Shown here: positions 16,605-24,369 of the stretch, piece after piece
Layout: each line of letters opens with the position of its first letter
How positions within the stretch are numbered: the stretch's first letter is position 1
NCBI RefSeq assembly: GCF_040643435.1
Contig: NZ_JBEYUH010000001.1
Location: forward strand, 186,001-250,000
Direction: 5' to 3'
DNA length: 64,000 nt
From: Rhodococcus sp040643435
Lineage (GTDB): Bacteria > Actinomycetota > Actinomycetes > Mycobacteriales > Mycobacteriaceae
Position numbers and translations under genes: made by a program
Notes under the pieces: generated by a model
What the model was told of the DNA's origin: nothing
The model's database searches: none
Seen by the model: only the letters and a program-made list of their open reading frames with translations

Positions 16605-17264
16605 ATGGCAGAGAACTGGAACACGACCGACGACTACCTCGCAGATCTTCTCGTCGGTGACGACCCTGCACTGAAGTCGGCACTCGACGCGAACGCCGCC
16701 GCCGGGCTACCGCCGATCGATGTCGCTGCGGTGCAGGGCAAGTTCCTGTATCTGCTCGCCCGGATCAGGGGTGCCCGGCGCGTGCTCGAAATCGGCACGC
16801 TGGGTGGATACTCGACGATCTGGCTGGCCCGTGCCGTCGGCGAGACCGGGCGGGTGATCACCCTCGAATACGAGCCGCGCCACGCCGAGGTGGCCCGCGT
16901 CAATCTCGACCACGCCGGCGTCGGAGACCGAGTCGAGATCCGGGTCGGACCGGCGCTCGGCTCGCTGCCCGGCCTCGCCGACGAAGGCCCCTTCGATCTG
17001 GTGTTCATCGACGCCGACAAGGAGAACAACAGCAACTACGTGCGGGCGGCGCTGGGCCTGTCACGACCGGGCACCGTGATCGTCGTCGACAACGTCGTAC
17101 GCGCCGGTGCCATCGCGGAGCCCGGCAACGAGGACGAACGCGTCCGAGCCTCCCGCGAGGTACTCGAACTGCTCGCCCGCGAGCCGCGTCTCGACGCCAC
17201 CGCGCTGCAGACCGTCGGGTCGAAGGGCTGGGACGGATTCGCGATGGCGCTGGTCGTCGACTGA
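16605..17264 (+). CDS. SAM-dependent O-methyltransferase, catechol/caffeoyl-CoA type
   Basis: The 219-residue protein matches the class I methyltransferase family that includes caffeoyl-CoA and catechol O-methyltransferases. SAM-binding motif I is RVLEIGTLGGYSTIWLARAV (from residue 59). The metal/catalytic motif is DLVFIDADKENNSNY (131-145), followed by GTVIVVDNVVRAG. The substrate is unknown. It could act on a small phenolic molecule such as a catecholate, which would be interesting next to an iron-type importer, but adjacency alone does not show this. Confidence 0.88.
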   Translation: MAENWNTTDDYLADLLVGDDPALKSALDANAAAGLPPIDVAAVQGKFLYLLARIRGARRVLEIGTLGGYSTIWLARAVGETGRVITLEYEPRHAEVARVNLDHAGVGDRVEIRVGPALGSLPGLADEGPFDLVFIDADKENNSNYVRAALGLSRPGTVIVVDNVVRAGAIAEPGNEDERVRASREVLELLAREPRLDATALQTVGSKGWDGFAMALVVD

Positions 17265-17272
17265 TCGTCCGA

Positions 17273-17716
17273 TCAGGGTTGACCGGGGAAGGCCACCGAG
17301 GGCACGACGCCGCGGCTCGCACGCCAGCGGGCCGCTCGTATCGCGGTCTCTGTGAGCGCGCCTACTGCGTCGGCCCGCGTGGACTCGCTGCGTGCTCGTT
17401 CCACGACCGACCGCCACGCGACCGTCGTGTCGCTTTCGATCTGTTCTGCGAGTTGTGCGGCGGATGCAGGGTCGGTCACCGGGAACGGCACCGTGTACCC
17501 GGGTGATGCCACCGGAGGATCGACGCCTGCGGCGCGCAACGCGTCGGCCGTGGCATCGCGTCGTGCGCGGTGCGCTGCGGTGTCTTCCTCCACGGCCTCC
17601 GAGGCGGACGGGTCCACGAATGCCGCGACCACGCCGTAGCCGAAGACCGCGGCGTGCTCCGCTTCCAGCGCGTCGACGAGGGCTTGCTGTTCGGATCCGA
17701 GTTCGGGTGAGCTCAC
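17273..17716 (-). CDS. DUF4439 / ferritin-like domain protein
   Basis: The 147-residue protein is helix-rich: LGSEQQALVDALEAEHAAVF then a second helix with EEDTAAHRARRDATADALRA. A third and fourth helix hold AAQLAEQIESDTTVAWRSVV and ALTETAIRAARWRAS. The repeated Glu and His in helices fit a ferritin-like four-helix bundle (DUF4439), seen in Rv2844 of M. tuberculosis next to rimP. GTG 17716 overlaps the stop of the upstream lipoprotein gene (GTGA). Metal binding is not shown by sequence alone. Confidence 0.75.
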   Translation of the reverse strand: MSSPELGSEQQALVDALEAEHAAVFGYGVVAAFVDPSASEAVEEDTAAHRARRDATADALRAAGVDPPVASPGYTVPFPVTDPASAAQLAEQIESDTTVAWRSVVERARSESTRADAVGALTETAIRAARWRASRGVVPSVAFPGQP

Positions 17717-18204
17717 GGCAGCAACACCGCCGTCTGCACAGCGCAGCATGCACTGATCGACGCGAGCAGACCCGCACGGTAACCCGAGAGGATCTGCGCG
17801 AGATCCGCAGCCTCGCGCTGGGACCGGACCAGCCGCTCGCGAAGCTGCTCGACGGTCGGGAGCTCGCCGGTGGGGGTGGTGGCGGTGGTCGACGTCGGAG
17901 TGAAGCTCGTCGTGGCTCCTTGCATGCGCGCGATCTCGGCTTCGAGAGCGTCTGCGTGGGCCGTCCGCTCCGACGCGATCGTGCCGAGGACTCCGGAGAG
18001 TTCCGGTGCCCGCGCGACCAGCGCGGTGGCGATCGCGGCGTCGGTGCGACCCCGGGCGACCTGACCGGTCAGCGGGTCGGGTTCGGCGACGTCGTCGTCG
18101 GAGGTACCGCACGCGGTGAGGGTCGTGATTCCGAGCCCACCGACCGCAACCGACGACCATCGCAGGAGGGTTCGTCGGGAGACGGCGGGACGGTCGAGTG
18201 ACAT
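17713..18204 (-). CDS. Lipoprotein with ferritin-like helices, twin-arginine N-terminus
   Basis: The 163-residue protein begins with a twin-arginine type signal (SRRTLLRWS, Arg10-Arg11), a hydrophobic stretch and lipobox LTAC (Cys32). The mature part holds long helices with ERTAHADALEAEIARMQ, which has a ferritin-like E-x-x-H spacing, a Thr/Ser/Pro linker and SQREAADLAQILSGYRAGLL. It is co-transcribed with the DUF4439 gene (4-nt overlap) and matches Rv2843 by position. ATG 18204 is preferred to GTG 18210. Function unknown; it may be the surface partner of its neighbour. Confidence 0.7.
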   Translation of the reverse strand: MSLDRPAVSRRTLLRWSSVAVGGLGITTLTACGTSDDDVAEPDPLTGQVARGRTDAAIATALVARAPELSGVLGTIASERTAHADALEAEIARMQGATTSFTPTSTTATTPTGELPTVEQLRERLVRSQREAADLAQILSGYRAGLLASISACCAVQTAVLLP

Positions 18205-18360
18205 CGGCACCGGACCATCGTGCCAGCCCCGCCGTCAGGGGAGGGACGCCGCCCTGGTCACGGGGGCGCGAAACGCGGGTTAGTCTTGATGTCTGCCGGT
18301 ACGCATCCGTTCCGGCCCACTGTCGGCTGCGACCACAACTGAACGAGGAGCCTGCCCGCC

Positions 18361-18960
18361 ATGCCTGTGCCGCCCCCGGAGAGGATCGTCGAGCTTGTCT
18401 CCGATCTGCTCGTCAGAGAGGGATACGACCTCGAGGACGTGGTGGTCACGTCTGCCGGAAAGCACAGTACCGTGCGTCTGCTCGTCGACAGTGACGCAGG
18501 TCTCGGTCTCGATGAAGCGGCGCGCCTGAGCAGGATCGTCTCCGAGGCATTCGATGAGGTGTCGGAGTTCGGCGAGTCGCCCTACGTCCTCGAGGTCACC
18601 AGCCCCGGCGTCGGTCGTCCCCTCACGCAAGCCCGCCACTGGCGGCGCGCACAGGGCCGCAAGGCGAAGGTGGAACTGGCCGACGAAACACTCGTCGCAC
18701 GGATCGGTGAACTCGTCGGGGACGAGATCCGCCTCGTGCTGCCCCATCGATCCGGCCCCGTGATCCGCTCGGTCCCGCTCGCTGCCGTGAAGCGAGCAGT
18801 GGTGGAAGTGGAGTTCTCTCCGGCTCCTCCGAGGGAACTCGAGCTCGCGGGCGGGCTCGTGGACGGCCGCGTAGCGGCCGGCGAACTCGCGGAAGGCCCC
18901 GAGGACGGGCCCGACAGCGACGACTACGACGACACGAACGAAACGAAGGTGGACAAGTGA
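18361..18960 (+). CDS. rimP: Ribosome maturation factor RimP
   Basis: RimP assists 30S subunit assembly. The 199-residue protein has the N-terminal alpha/beta domain (ERIVELVSDLLVREGYDLED, RLLVDSDAGLGLDEAARLSR) with the conserved YVLEVTSPGVGRPL. A C-terminal Sm-like barrel and an acidic tail (DSDDYDDTNE) follow. It is divergent from the lipoprotein gene; a probable -10 TAGTCT lies near 18281. Its stop overlaps nusA by 4 nt, starting the conserved rimP-nusA-ylxR-infB operon. Confidence 0.95.
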   Translation: MPVPPPERIVELVSDLLVREGYDLEDVVVTSAGKHSTVRLLVDSDAGLGLDEAARLSRIVSEAFDEVSEFGESPYVLEVTSPGVGRPLTQARHWRRAQGRKAKVELADETLVARIGELVGDEIRLVLPHRSGPVIRSVPLAAVKRAVVEVEFSPAPPRELELAGGLVDGRVAAGELAEGPEDGPDSDDYDDTNETKVDK

Positions 18961-19985
18961 ATATCGAAATCGCCGCTCTGCGCATGCTCGAGGCGGAGAA
19001 GAACATCCCGTTCGACGAGCTCATCGCGACGCTCGAGACGGCCCTGCTCACGGCCTACCGGCACGTCGACGGCCATCAGCCGCATGCGCGCGTGGTGGTC
19101 GATACGAAGACCGGCGCCATCCAGGTCCTCGCCGAGGAACGCGACGCCGACGGCAACCTGATCGCCGAGTGGGACGACACCCCCGAGGACTTCGGCCGGA
19201 TCGCGGCGACCACCGCGCGCCAGGTCATCATGCAGCGCATCCGCGATGCCGAGCACGAGCAGCGGTTCGGTGAGTTCGCGACGCACGAGGGCGAGATCGT
19301 CAGCGGTGTCGTGCAGCGCGACTCGCGTGCCAACGCGCGCGGCATGGTCGTCGTGAAGATCGGCGGCGAGACGAACAACGCCGAGGGGCTCATCCCGCCG
19401 GCCGAGCAGGTGCCGGGGGAGACCTACGAACACGGCGACCGGATCAAGTGCTACGTCGTGGGTGTCTCCCGTGGCCAGCGCGGCCCGCAGATCACCTTGT
19501 CCCGGACGCACCCCAATCTTGTCCGGAAGCTGTTCGCCCTCGAGGTTCCGGAGATCGCCGACGAGTCGGTGGAGATCGTTGCGGTCGCCCGCGAGGCGGG
19601 ACACCGCTCGAAGATCGCCGTGCACTCCACCGTCCCGGGTCTCAACGCGAAGGGCGCGTGCATCGGTCCGATGGGCCAGCGCGTGCGCAATGTCATGCGT
19701 GAACTCGGCGAGGAGAAGATCGACATCATCGACTACGACGAGGATCCCGCGAAGTTCGTGGGCAACGCGCTGTCGCCGTCGAAGGTGGTATCGGTCACGG
19801 TCGTCGACCCCGACGCCCGGGCTGCCCGGGTGGTCGTTCCGGACTTCCAGCTTTCTCTCGCCATCGGCAAGGAAGGGCAGAACGCCCGGCTCGCGGCCCG
19901 CCTGACCGGGTGGCGTATCGACATTCGCAGCGACGCCGCAGCGGCCGGGAACGAGGATTCCCGCGGCGGTTCGACAGACTCGTAG
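18957..19985 (+). CDS. nusA: Transcription termination/antitermination factor NusA
   Basis: The 342-residue protein has the N-terminal RNA-polymerase-binding domain (MLEAEKNIPFDELIATLETA), an S1 domain (GEIVSGVVQRDSRANARGMV) and two KH domains. The KH signature sequences are NAKGACIGPMGQRVRNVM and LAIGKEGQNARLAARLTGWR. It lacks the C-terminal acidic repeats of E. coli NusA, as is normal in actinobacteria. GTG 18957 overlaps the rimP stop (GTGA). Confidence 0.96.
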   Translation: MNIEIAALRMLEAEKNIPFDELIATLETALLTAYRHVDGHQPHARVVVDTKTGAIQVLAEERDADGNLIAEWDDTPEDFGRIAATTARQVIMQRIRDAEHEQRFGEFATHEGEIVSGVVQRDSRANARGMVVVKIGGETNNAEGLIPPAEQVPGETYEHGDRIKCYVVGVSRGQRGPQITLSRTHPNLVRKLFALEVPEIADESVEIVAVAREAGHRSKIAVHSTVPGLNAKGACIGPMGQRVRNVMRELGEEKIDIIDYDEDPAKFVGNALSPSKVVSVTVVDPDARAARVVVPDFQLSLAIGKEGQNARLAARLTGWRIDIRSDAAAAGNEDSRGGSTDS

Positions 19986-20018
19986 GCGTGGGATGCGGGA
20001 TTCCGGGCAAAACAACGG

Positions 20019-20024
20019 TACAGT
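20019..20024 (+). promoter_or_regulatory. -10-like TACAGT ahead of ylxR
   Basis: TACAGT ends 5 nt before ATG 20030 and fits the TANNNT leaderless pattern. An internal promoter inside the nusA operon is plausible but unproven. Confidence 0.35.
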
Positions 20025-20029
20025 GGTCG

Positions 20030-20338
20030 ATGGTTCAGCATGACCTGTCCGCGACCGGCGGGGAACGTGCCTCTGCGGTGCGTACCTGTGTCGGGTGTCG
20101 GCAGCGAACGCTGGCTGCCGAACTGCTCCGGGTGGTGGCGCGCGAGTCGGAATCGTCAGGTTTCGCCGTGGTTCCCGATCCCCGACGCAGGCTTTCGGGA
20201 CGAGGTGCGTGGCTGCATCCGACCCCGGAATGCCTGGGCCTGGCGGTTCGGCGCCGAGCATTCGGCAGGGCACTGCGCGTGACCGGACATCCGGACACCG
20301 CAGCGCTGGATCAGCTGGTCGGGTCCACGGAGCAGTGA
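20030..20338 (+). CDS. YlxR-family RNA-binding protein (DUF448)
   Basis: The 102-residue basic protein carries the family motif RTCVGCRQRTLAAELLRVVA and RRLSGRGAWLHPTPECLGLA. These include the conserved G-R-G-A-[WY] loop. YlxR (RnpM) proteins bind RNA and modulate RNase P in Firmicutes. Position between nusA and infB is conserved across many bacteria. ATG 20030 is chosen because the reading frame upstream lacks family similarity. Confidence 0.9.
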   Translation: MVQHDLSATGGERASAVRTCVGCRQRTLAAELLRVVARESESSGFAVVPDPRRRLSGRGAWLHPTPECLGLAVRRRAFGRALRVTGHPDTAALDQLVGSTEQ

Positions 20339-20545
20339 TCACGGGCATCGGATCGGCCGCGAGAAGGCCGGACGTAACGACCGTGGGATCGACGACGAGG
20401 AACACCAACAGTGACATCGCACTCTGAGAAGAACAGGCACGAACACTCATGAGCACACCGTGAAGCACCAGCGATGAACGTCCATCGGAGATAACCCGAG
20501 GTCGTGCGGGCAGTCGGCCGCTCGACCTCATCAGTGAGGAGAGCA

Positions 20546-23482
20546 GTGGCAGGCAAGGCCCGCGTGCACGAGTTGGCGAAAGAACTCGGTGTCACCAGCA
20601 AGGAACTACTCGCACGCCTGAAGGAACAGGGCGAGTTCGTCAAGTCCGCGTCCTCGACAGTCGAGCCGCCGGTCGCGCGTCGTTTGCGCGAATCGTTCGG
20701 TAAGACCGAGGGCAACGGCGCAGCGAAGGCTGCGCCCACATCCGCGCCGAAGCCCGGCGCACCCCGGCCGGGACCCCGGCCGGCCCCTGCGAGCCCGGCG
20801 CCTGCGAGCCCGGCGCCCGCGTCCGAGGCTGCACGCCCGAAGCCGGGCGCTCCGAAGCCGGCCGCTCCCAAGCCCGCTCCGGCGCCCGAGAAGCCCGCGG
20901 CCCCTGCGCCGCAGGCACCCGCTGCTCAGGCTCCGGCTGCTCAGGCGGCCCCGCAGGCTCCGGCTGCCGAAGCTCCGGCTGCGCAGGCTCCCAGCCCGAC
21001 ACCGCAGGCCCCCGCGGCCAAGCCCGGCCCCAAGCCGGCCGGTCCGCGTCCGGGTCCGAAGACCCCGCGTGTCGGTAACAACCCGTACTCCTCGGCTCCG
21101 GCCGAGCGTCCCGCTCCGCGTCCGGGCGCCCCGCGCCCCGGCCAGGGCGGACCGCGTCCCACTCCCGGTCAGGCCGGCCCCCGGCCGACTCCCGGCCAGG
21201 GACGCCCCGCAGCAGGCCCGGGTGGACCTCGTCCCGGACCCGGCCAGGCCGGTGCGCGACCGGCTCCCGGCTCCGGCGGACCTCGTCCTGCCCCCGGTCA
21301 GGGCGGTCCCCGCCCCTCGCCGGGCTCGATGCCCCCGCGTCCCAACCCCGGCGCGATGCCTCAGCGTGCAGCGCGTCCGGCTGCCTCCGGCCGTCCGGGT
21401 CGCCCCGGCGGCGCTCCCGGTGGGCGTCCCGGTGGCGGTGGCGGTGGCGGCTACCGCGGTGGCGGTGCCGGTGGTGGCGGCGGTGCACCCGCCGGTGCAG
21501 GTGCTCCCGGTGGTTTCCGCGGTCGCCCGGGTGGCGGTGGCGGCGGTGGACGCGGTCGCGGCGGTGCCGCAGGCGCGTTCGGCCGTCCCGGTGGCGCTCC
21601 CCGTCGCGGTCGCAAGTCGAAGCGGCAGAAGCGGCAGGAATACGATTCGATGCAGGCGCCGTCGGTCGGCGGCGTGCGGCTGCCGCGCGGCAACGGCGAG
21701 ACCATCCGTCTCGCTCGCGGCGCGTCGCTGTCGGACTTCGCCGAGAAGATCGACGCCAACCCCTCGGCTCTCGTCCAGGCGCTGTTCAACCTCGGTGAGA
21801 TGGTCACGGCCACTCAGTCCGTGAACGACGACATCCTCGAGCTGCTCGGCTCGGAGATGAACTACGTCGTGCAGGTCGTCTCGCCGGAGGACGAGGACCG
21901 CGAGCTGCTCGAGTCGTTCGACATCCAGTACGGCGAGGACGAGGGCACGGAGGAAGACCTCCAGCAGCGTCCGCCGGTGGTCACCGTCATGGGTCACGTC
22001 GACCACGGCAAGACCCGCCTGCTCGACACCATCCGCAAGGCGAACGTCGGTGAGGGCGAGGCCGGTGGCATCACCCAGCACATCGGTGCCTACCAGGTGA
22101 TGACGCACCTCAACGGTGAAGATCGCCTGATCACCTTCATCGACACCCCGGGTCACGAGGCGTTCACCGCCATGCGTGCCCGCGGCGCCAAGTCGACGGA
22201 CATCGCGATCCTCGTGGTCGCCGCCGACGACGGTGTCATGCCGCAGACGGTGGAGGCGATCAACCACGCTCAGGCCGCCGATGTGCCGATCGTGGTCGCG
22301 GTCAACAAGATCGACAAGGAGGGTGCGAACCCTCAGAAGATCCGTCAGCAGCTCACCGAGTACGGGCTGGTCGCGGAGGAGTACGGCGGCGACACCATGT
22401 TCGTCGACATCTCCGCGAAGCAGAACCTCCACATCGACCAGCTGCTCGAAGCGGTGCTCCTCACCGCCGATGCGGCACTCGATCTGCGCGCGAACCCGGA
22501 CATGGAGGCGCAGGGCGTCGCCATCGAGGCACACCTCGACCGCGGTCGCGGTCCGGTGGCCACCGTCCTCGTTCAGCGCGGCACCCTGCGGGTCGGCGAC
22601 TCGATCGTCGCCGGCGATGCCTACGGTCGCGTGCGTCGCATGATCGACGAGCACGGTGAGGACGTTCTCGAGGCACTGCCGTCGCGTCCGGTTCAGGTCG
22701 TCGGTTTCACCTCGGTGCCCGGCGCCGGTGACAACCTGGTCGTGGTGGAAGAAGATCGCATCGCACGCCAGATCGCCGACCGGCGAAATGCCCGCAAGCG
22801 CAACGCGCTCGCCGCACGCAGCCGCAAGCGCATCAGCCTCGAAGATCTCGATGCCGCGCTCAAGGAGCACAACGAGCTCAACCTCATCCTCAAGGGCGAC
22901 AACTCGGGTACCGTCGAGGCCCTCGAAGAGGCCCTCATGGGGATCGAGATCGACGACGAGGTGCGCCTGCGTGTCATCGACCGCGGTGTCGGTGGTGTCA
23001 CCGAGACCAACGTCAACCTGGCTGCTGCGTCGAACGCCGTGATCATCGGCTTCAACGTCCGCGCCGAGGGCAAGGCCACCGAACTCGCGAACCGCGAGGG
23101 TGTCGACATCCGCTACTACTCGGTCATCTACCAGGCGATCGACGAGGTGGAGAAGGCCCTCAAGGGCATGCTCAAGCCGATCTACGAGGAGGTCGAGCTC
23201 GGCCGCGCCGAGATCCGCGCGATCTTCAAGTCGTCGAAGGTCGGCAACATCGCGGGTTGCCTCGTGCAGTCCGGCATCGTCAAGCGCAACGCGAAGGCCC
23301 GCCTCATCCGCGACAGCAACGTCGTGGCCGAGACGGTCACCATCTCGTCGCTGCGCCGCGAGAAGGACGACGTCACCGAGGTCCGCGAGGGCTTCGAGTG
23401 CGGTATGACGGTCACCTACTCCGACATCAAGGTCGGCGACGTGATCGAGGCGTACGAGTTGCGCGAGAAGCCGCGCGACTGA
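20546..23482 (+). CDS. infB: Translation initiation factor IF-2
   Basis: The GTPase delivers fMet-tRNA to the 30S subunit. The 978-residue protein starts VAGKARVHELAKELG, an IF2-N motif. A roughly 300-residue low-complexity Pro/Ala then Gly/Arg-rich region follows (about residues 65-360), then a second IF2-N domain (LSDFAEKIDANPSALVQALF). The G domain has G1 GHVDHGKT (483-490), G3 DTPGHEAF and G4 NKID. Domains II-IV follow, ending YSDIKVGDVIEAYELREK. GTG 20546 is preferred over the upstream GTG at 20504; GAGGAG (20536-20541) precedes it by 4 nt. A very strong hairpin follows the stop. Confidence 0.96.
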   Translation: MAGKARVHELAKELGVTSKELLARLKEQGEFVKSASSTVEPPVARRLRESFGKTEGNGAAKAAPTSAPKPGAPRPGPRPAPASPAPASPAPASEAARPKPGAPKPAAPKPAPAPEKPAAPAPQAPAAQAPAAQAAPQAPAAEAPAAQAPSPTPQAPAAKPGPKPAGPRPGPKTPRVGNNPYSSAPAERPAPRPGAPRPGQGGPRPTPGQAGPRPTPGQGRPAAGPGGPRPGPGQAGARPAPGSGGPRPAPGQGGPRPSPGSMPPRPNPGAMPQRAARPAASGRPGRPGGAPGGRPGGGGGGGYRGGGAGGGGGAPAGAGAPGGFRGRPGGGGGGGRGRGGAAGAFGRPGGAPRRGRKSKRQKRQEYDSMQAPSVGGVRLPRGNGETIRLARGASLSDFAEKIDANPSALVQALFNLGEMVTATQSVNDDILELLGSEMNYVVQVVSPEDEDRELLESFDIQYGEDEGTEEDLQQRPPVVTVMGHVDHGKTRLLDTIRKANVGEGEAGGITQHIGAYQVMTHLNGEDRLITFIDTPGHEAFTAMRARGAKSTDIAILVVAADDGVMPQTVEAINHAQAADVPIVVAVNKIDKEGANPQKIRQQLTEYGLVAEEYGGDTMFVDISAKQNLHIDQLLEAVLLTADAALDLRANPDMEAQGVAIEAHLDRGRGPVATVLVQRGTLRVGDSIVAGDAYGRVRRMIDEHGEDVLEALPSRPVQVVGFTSVPGAGDNLVVVEEDRIARQIADRRNARKRNALAARSRKRISLEDLDAALKEHNELNLILKGDNSGTVEALEEALMGIEIDDEVRLRVIDRGVGGVTETNVNLAAASNAVIIGFNVRAEGKATELANREGVDIRYYSVIYQAIDEVEKALKGMLKPIYEEVELGRAEIRAIFKSSKVGNIAGCLVQSGIVKRNAKARLIRDSNVVAETVTISSLRREKDDVTEVREGFECGMTVTYSDIKVGDVIEAYELREKPRD
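20739..21620 (+). repeat. Low-complexity Pro/Ala- then Gly-rich coding repeats in infB
   Basis: Short imperfect units such as PAPASPAPASPAPA, QAPAAQAPAAQ, RPGPGQAG and PRPTPGQ are repeated. A GGGGGGYRGGGAGGGGG tract and an RGRKSKRQKRQ basic stop follow. All are in frame with IF-2, so this is a disordered linker, not a mobile repeat. Nucleotide-level repetition here would favour length variation between strains. Confidence 0.85.
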
Positions 23483-23492
23483 TCCACCCCTG

Positions 23493-23530
23493 CCCGTGGC
23501 GGTGAACGATTCGTCGTTCGCCGCCACGGG
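23493..23530 (+). terminator. Very strong UUCG-capped hairpin after infB
   Basis: A 17-bp stem (CCCGTGGCGGTGAACGA / TCGTTCGCCGCCACGGG, one G-U pair) is closed by a TTCG tetraloop. It starts 10 nt after the infB stop. It is likely a terminator or mRNA 3'-end stabiliser within the operon. Confidence 0.88.
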
Positions 23531-23567
23531 TGTGTCGGGATGTCCGACTCGTCGACGGGAGGAACGG

Positions 23568-23858
23568 ATGTACCTGGGAGCGCTCGAACTCGACCTGCTG
23601 CTCGGTGACGTGCATTCGCTCAAACAGAAGCGATCGGCCATCCGTCCGGTGATCGCAGAATTGCGCCGGCTCGGGGTGTCCGTTGCCGAAACCGGGGAAC
23701 ACGATCTGTACAGACGGGCACGGGTGGGTGTGGCGGTTGTCGCTCCCGACCTCGCGCACGTGGGAGAGATACTGGACAAGTGTGAGCGGCTGGTCGCCCA
23801 GCGGCCCGAACTCGACCTGCTGTCGGTCAGGCGCAGGTTGTTCGGGCCCGAGGACTGA
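23568..23858 (+). CDS. DUF503 family protein
   Basis: The 96-residue protein matches the small DUF503/YlxP family usually located between infB and rbfA. It shows MYLGALELDLLLGDVHSLKQ, KRSAIRPVIAELRRLGVSVA and ARVGVAVVAPDLAHVGEIL. YlxP-type proteins may assist ribosome assembly, but the molecular role is unclear. A GGGAGGAACGG sequence precedes ATG 23568. Confidence 0.9.
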   Translation: MYLGALELDLLLGDVHSLKQKRSAIRPVIAELRRLGVSVAETGEHDLYRRARVGVAVVAPDLAHVGEILDKCERLVAQRPELDLLSVRRRLFGPED

Positions 23859-23910
23859 TCCGGGCCGCACGACGGGCCGCCTACGCGGCCACAAGAAGGG
23901 AACGAACGAC

Positions 23911-24369
23911 ATGGCCGATCCAGCACGGGCCCGCCGTCTCGCGAAGCGCATCGCCACGATCGTGGCCACCGCCATCGACCACGAGATCAAGGATCCGCGG
24001 CTCGAATTCGTGACGATCACCGATGCCAAGGTCACGGCGGATCTGCACGATGCGACGGTGTACTACACCGTCCGGGGTGCGGACCTGAACACCGAGCCCG
24101 ATTACGCCGAGGCCGCCGCAGGGCTCGAGAAGGCCAAGGGGGTCCTCCGTTCGAAGGTCGGTGCCGGAACGGGCGTGCGATTCACCCCGACCCTGACGTT
24201 CGTCACGGATACGGTGCCCGACACGGCGCGCCACATGGAGGAGCTTCTCGCACGTGCCCGTGCCGCCGACGACGAGGTCGCCCGCGCGCGCGAGGGTGCT
24301 GTTCCGGCCGGTGAGGCCGACCCCTACAAGGAGCCTCGTGAACGCGACGCCGGTGACGACGACGAATAG
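23911..24369 (+). CDS. rbfA: Ribosome-binding factor A
   Basis: RbfA binds the 30S subunit during late maturation and cold adaptation. The 152-residue protein has a KH-like fold with RARRLAKRIATIVATAIDHE, KDPRLEFVTITDAKVTADL and ATVYYTVRG. FTPTLTFVTDTVPDTARHME is the conserved C-terminal strand-helix. An acidic tail (RERDAGDDDE) ends the protein. AAGAAGGGA lies before ATG 23911. The next gene starts inside its 3' end. Confidence 0.94.
   Translation: MADPARARRLAKRIATIVATAIDHEIKDPRLEFVTITDAKVTADLHDATVYYTVRGADLNTEPDYAEAAAGLEKAKGVLRSKVGAGTGVRFTPTLTFVTDTVPDTARHMEELLARARAADDEVARAREGAVPAGEADPYKEPRERDAGDDDE

Noticed and set aside
21060..21600. Possible CRISPR or tandem repeat array
   Set aside because: The units are irregular, lack spacers and stay in frame with IF-2 linker codons.
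20606..23926. 1106-codon reverse open frame across infB
   Set aside because: It mirrors the infB repeats; the forward frame contains a complete IF-2.
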